A DNA stretch of 64,000 nucleotides from assembly GCA_027704905.1 (NCBI GenBank), contig CM051020.1:7945335-8009334 (forward strand), written 5' to 3'. Under the pieces are notes generated by a model. The model was not told the origin of the DNA and did no database searches. It saw only the letters and a list, made by a program, of their open reading frames with translations. The DNA comes from Muraenolepis orangiensis. Lineage: Eukaryota > Chordata > Actinopteri > Gadiformes > Muraenolepididae. Below, piece by piece: positions 61,103 to 64,000 of this stretch. Within the stretch, counting starts at the first letter, position 1, and each line of letters opens with the position of its first letter. The translations under genes were made by a program, and so were the position numbers.

Positions 61103-61475
61103 GTGAGTTCTGGATGGATGGGCTCATACACACCAACCCACAGCAGACACATGAGTACTATGAGTGCATGAACATTTTTTTATAATGATAAGACCCGTTA
61201 CACTGATACAGCAAACAATATTCAAGAATACTACTTATATTAAAATAACAATTATTTAAAAATATATATATGTGTCTTCATTTTATGATGTCCCCGGCAT
61301 CATAAAAATATGGGGAACTTTATTAGGTAACTAATATAGAGTCAAATGGGGGTTAGAAAATGTAAAAACACTAATATCACTGTTATCTAAAAACACACTT
61401 CACACAAAGGGTCTTCTTGGGTTCCACTTTCTGGTTCTTTGGTTGATGGTGCTGTAGTGAGGTGAAGCCTTATTG

Positions 61476-61478
<3 letters not shown>

Positions 61479-61547
<69 letters not shown>
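61479..61547. repeat. (GT)n microsatellite
   Basis: Almost pure GT of about 68 bp in the intron upstream of the LINE. A CA array of similar length flanks the LINE on the other side. Confidence 0.96.
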
Positions 61548-61551
<4 letters not shown>

Positions 61552-61614
61552 TGTGTTCCTCAGGCTCCCGCACCTTGGCCAGAGCTGAGTTGCGAGAGGT
61601 GCGCACACGCACAC

Positions 61615-62788
<1,174 letters not shown>

Positions 62789-62901
62789 GTGAGCACAACA
62801 TATCACATCACAAAACACACAAATAGATTCATCACATGTTCCCTCTGTAAGTGGTTACAGCTTACACTTTAGTACAGTATGTAGCAAATGTTTGCCTATA
62901 C

Positions 62902-62906
<5 letters not shown>

Positions 62907-62946
<40 letters not shown>
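62907..62946. repeat. (GT)n microsatellite at an intron end
   Basis: GT run of about 38 bp ending in GTATAG, which forms the 3' splice site of the DAHEFL exon. Confidence 0.95.
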
Positions 62947-62948
<2 letters not shown>

Positions 62949-62949
62949 G

Positions 62950-63011
62950 GATGCCCATGAGTTCCTCACCAGTGTGCTGAACCAGGTGATGAATCTGTCC
63001 CCCCTGCTGAG
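62950..63011 (+). CDS. USP37-like exon 4 of 4 seen (DAHEFL box)
   Basis: Starts in phase 0 after GTGTATAG and encodes DAHEFLTSVLNQVMNLSPLL plus two bases before GTCAGC. Joined to the previous block it reads WQK-DAHEFLTSVL, the conserved xxKDAHEFLxxxL motif of USP37-like enzymes, which helps shape the ubiquitin-binding and oxyanion region. Exact continuity of motif and phase across the junction is the strongest evidence that these blocks are real exons. Confidence 0.7.
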
Positions 63012-63189
63012 GTCAGCAGCTCTGGACACACAGGGCAGGACCTAACCCTGCCCTGTAAGGGGTAAACAGACTACATGCACACACACACACACACAGAGAC
63101 AGACACACACACACATTTGCACTCTGTGACATCTTCACTGGGATACAATGGTTCACCAATAAGAGAGAGAGAGAAAAAGAGATAGAGAG

Positions 63190-63250
<61 letters not shown>

Positions 63251-64000
63251 GACAGACAATATGTTTTAAGAATAGTGTATTTTGAGTAACATAAAGCAAG
63301 ATATAACTGTAAGGAAGATCCCATGACAAACATTTCAGGAAATGTACCCTCTGTGTTTACATGTGTCTGTGTTACGGTGCCAACGGTTACACATATAATA
63401 TAACAGTATTTTATGTTTTAGTACACACTAGTAAGTGAAGTACACACTAGTAAGTGTACTAAGCCAAGTAGGCGAAAGCGCTGACGCAGGTGCGACACAC
63501 ACACACACACACACACACGTACGTATGCACGCATGCACACACATAGACACAAGAGTAGAAAATAAACACTCAATACCCTTTAAAAAAACCTGTATTGAGT
63601 ATTGAGTCTGTCGTCGCAAAATACAATTTGGGAACCTTGACCTAAAGTAGGTGAAATATGCTAGATGGTTCTTGATAGAAACGGGGTGAGTCATTATGAC
63701 ATTATTATGGTATATAGGCTACACTAATGCCCATCCTGAACAGGAAGCACAAGACCTTCTGAGTGACTGGAATCTTCACATTCCAGTTAGAACCGACCCA
63801 GCAATAAGAAAAATAACCAGCACGTCATCTTGAGCAAAACGACGGAAGATCCAGTAGTCCTCAATGCACATACAATTCATCCCATAATATATTAGTTATC
63901 TTCCATTAATGTAGTCATGTTACAGGTCCGTGATGGTTTGAATGTGTTGTAGTCCATAGTTGTAGTACCTCATACCGGCCTCTGGGGGGCAGCAGGTGTA
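63012..64000. other. non-coding 3' flank with microsatellites
   Basis: CA array at 63077-63114, (GATA)n at 63186-63250, CA at 63494-63519. I found no further USP exon before the right edge. Confidence 0.5.
63186..63250. repeat. (GATA)n microsatellite
   Basis: About 15 GATA units with one AATA variant, preceded by a short GA run. Confidence 0.95.

Noticed and set aside
61381..61400. Cys-Tyr codons as a possible USP cysteine box
   Set aside because: A TGTTAT pair occurs here, but a stop lies just upstream in that frame and the Gly-Asn context is missing.

Overview
The window is nuclear DNA of a ray-finned fish. The evidence is the set of teleost-type non-LTR retrotransposons, hAT and Harbinger-like DNA transposons, solo LTRs and tRNA-derived SINEs, together with an exceptional load of CA/GT, CT/GA and poly-C microsatellites. 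Dinucleotide arrays this long and this frequent recall gadid (cod-family) genomes, but that is an inference. There are no bacterial genes, rRNA genes, CRISPR arrays or operons. Most long open frames are translations of dinucleotide repeats.

Layout. 1-4430: an L2-type LINE 3' end, then a CA array, a polypyrimidine tract and a higher-order CT array. 4900-7353: one Rex1-like LINE (A) interrupted by another (B). 7500-13480: GT arrays, two hAT-like elements, a (GCAC)n-(CA)n array and an AT-rich near-palindrome. 13885-15640: an antisense LINE interrupted by a sense L2 element. 17030-18330: a degenerate LTR-like repeat in Y-X-Y order. 18330-22380: mostly unique sequence. 22381-24165: an antisense Rex1-like LINE (C) with an uninterrupted reverse transcriptase reading frame. 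24170-37290: mostly unique, with minisatellites, microsatellites and LINE 3' ends. 38019-38594: a hAT MITE with a perfect 8-bp target duplication. 40400-41180: facing GT and CA arrays. 41350-42868: a Harbinger-like element with a transposase remnant. 44460-45110: a LINE tail carrying a 50-bp insertion. 46979-47515: a SINE inserted into a SINE, with a sister copy at 54914. 56862-58475: a solo LTR with a perfect 5-bp duplication, holding an orientation-switching minisatellite that itself holds a Harbinger-like MITE. 59265-60196: a second MITE of the same family, split by an LTR-like insertion.

Host coding evidence appears only at the right end. Four exon-like blocks on the + strand (60670-63011) match a teleost USP37-like deubiquitinase: two linker exons, one catalytic-domain exon and one exon starting with the DAHEFL motif. 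Their splice phases are compatible. The catalytic cysteine-box exon expected between the second and third is not visible, and that interval holds a truncated LINE (61615-62516). The locus is either a pseudogene or a gene whose catalytic exon has been lost or displaced.

No new biochemical system is evident. The notable content is layered transposon nesting with readable target duplications, the apparently headless USP gene, and several higher-order or inverted tandem repeats. All family names rest on motifs read by eye, without database search.
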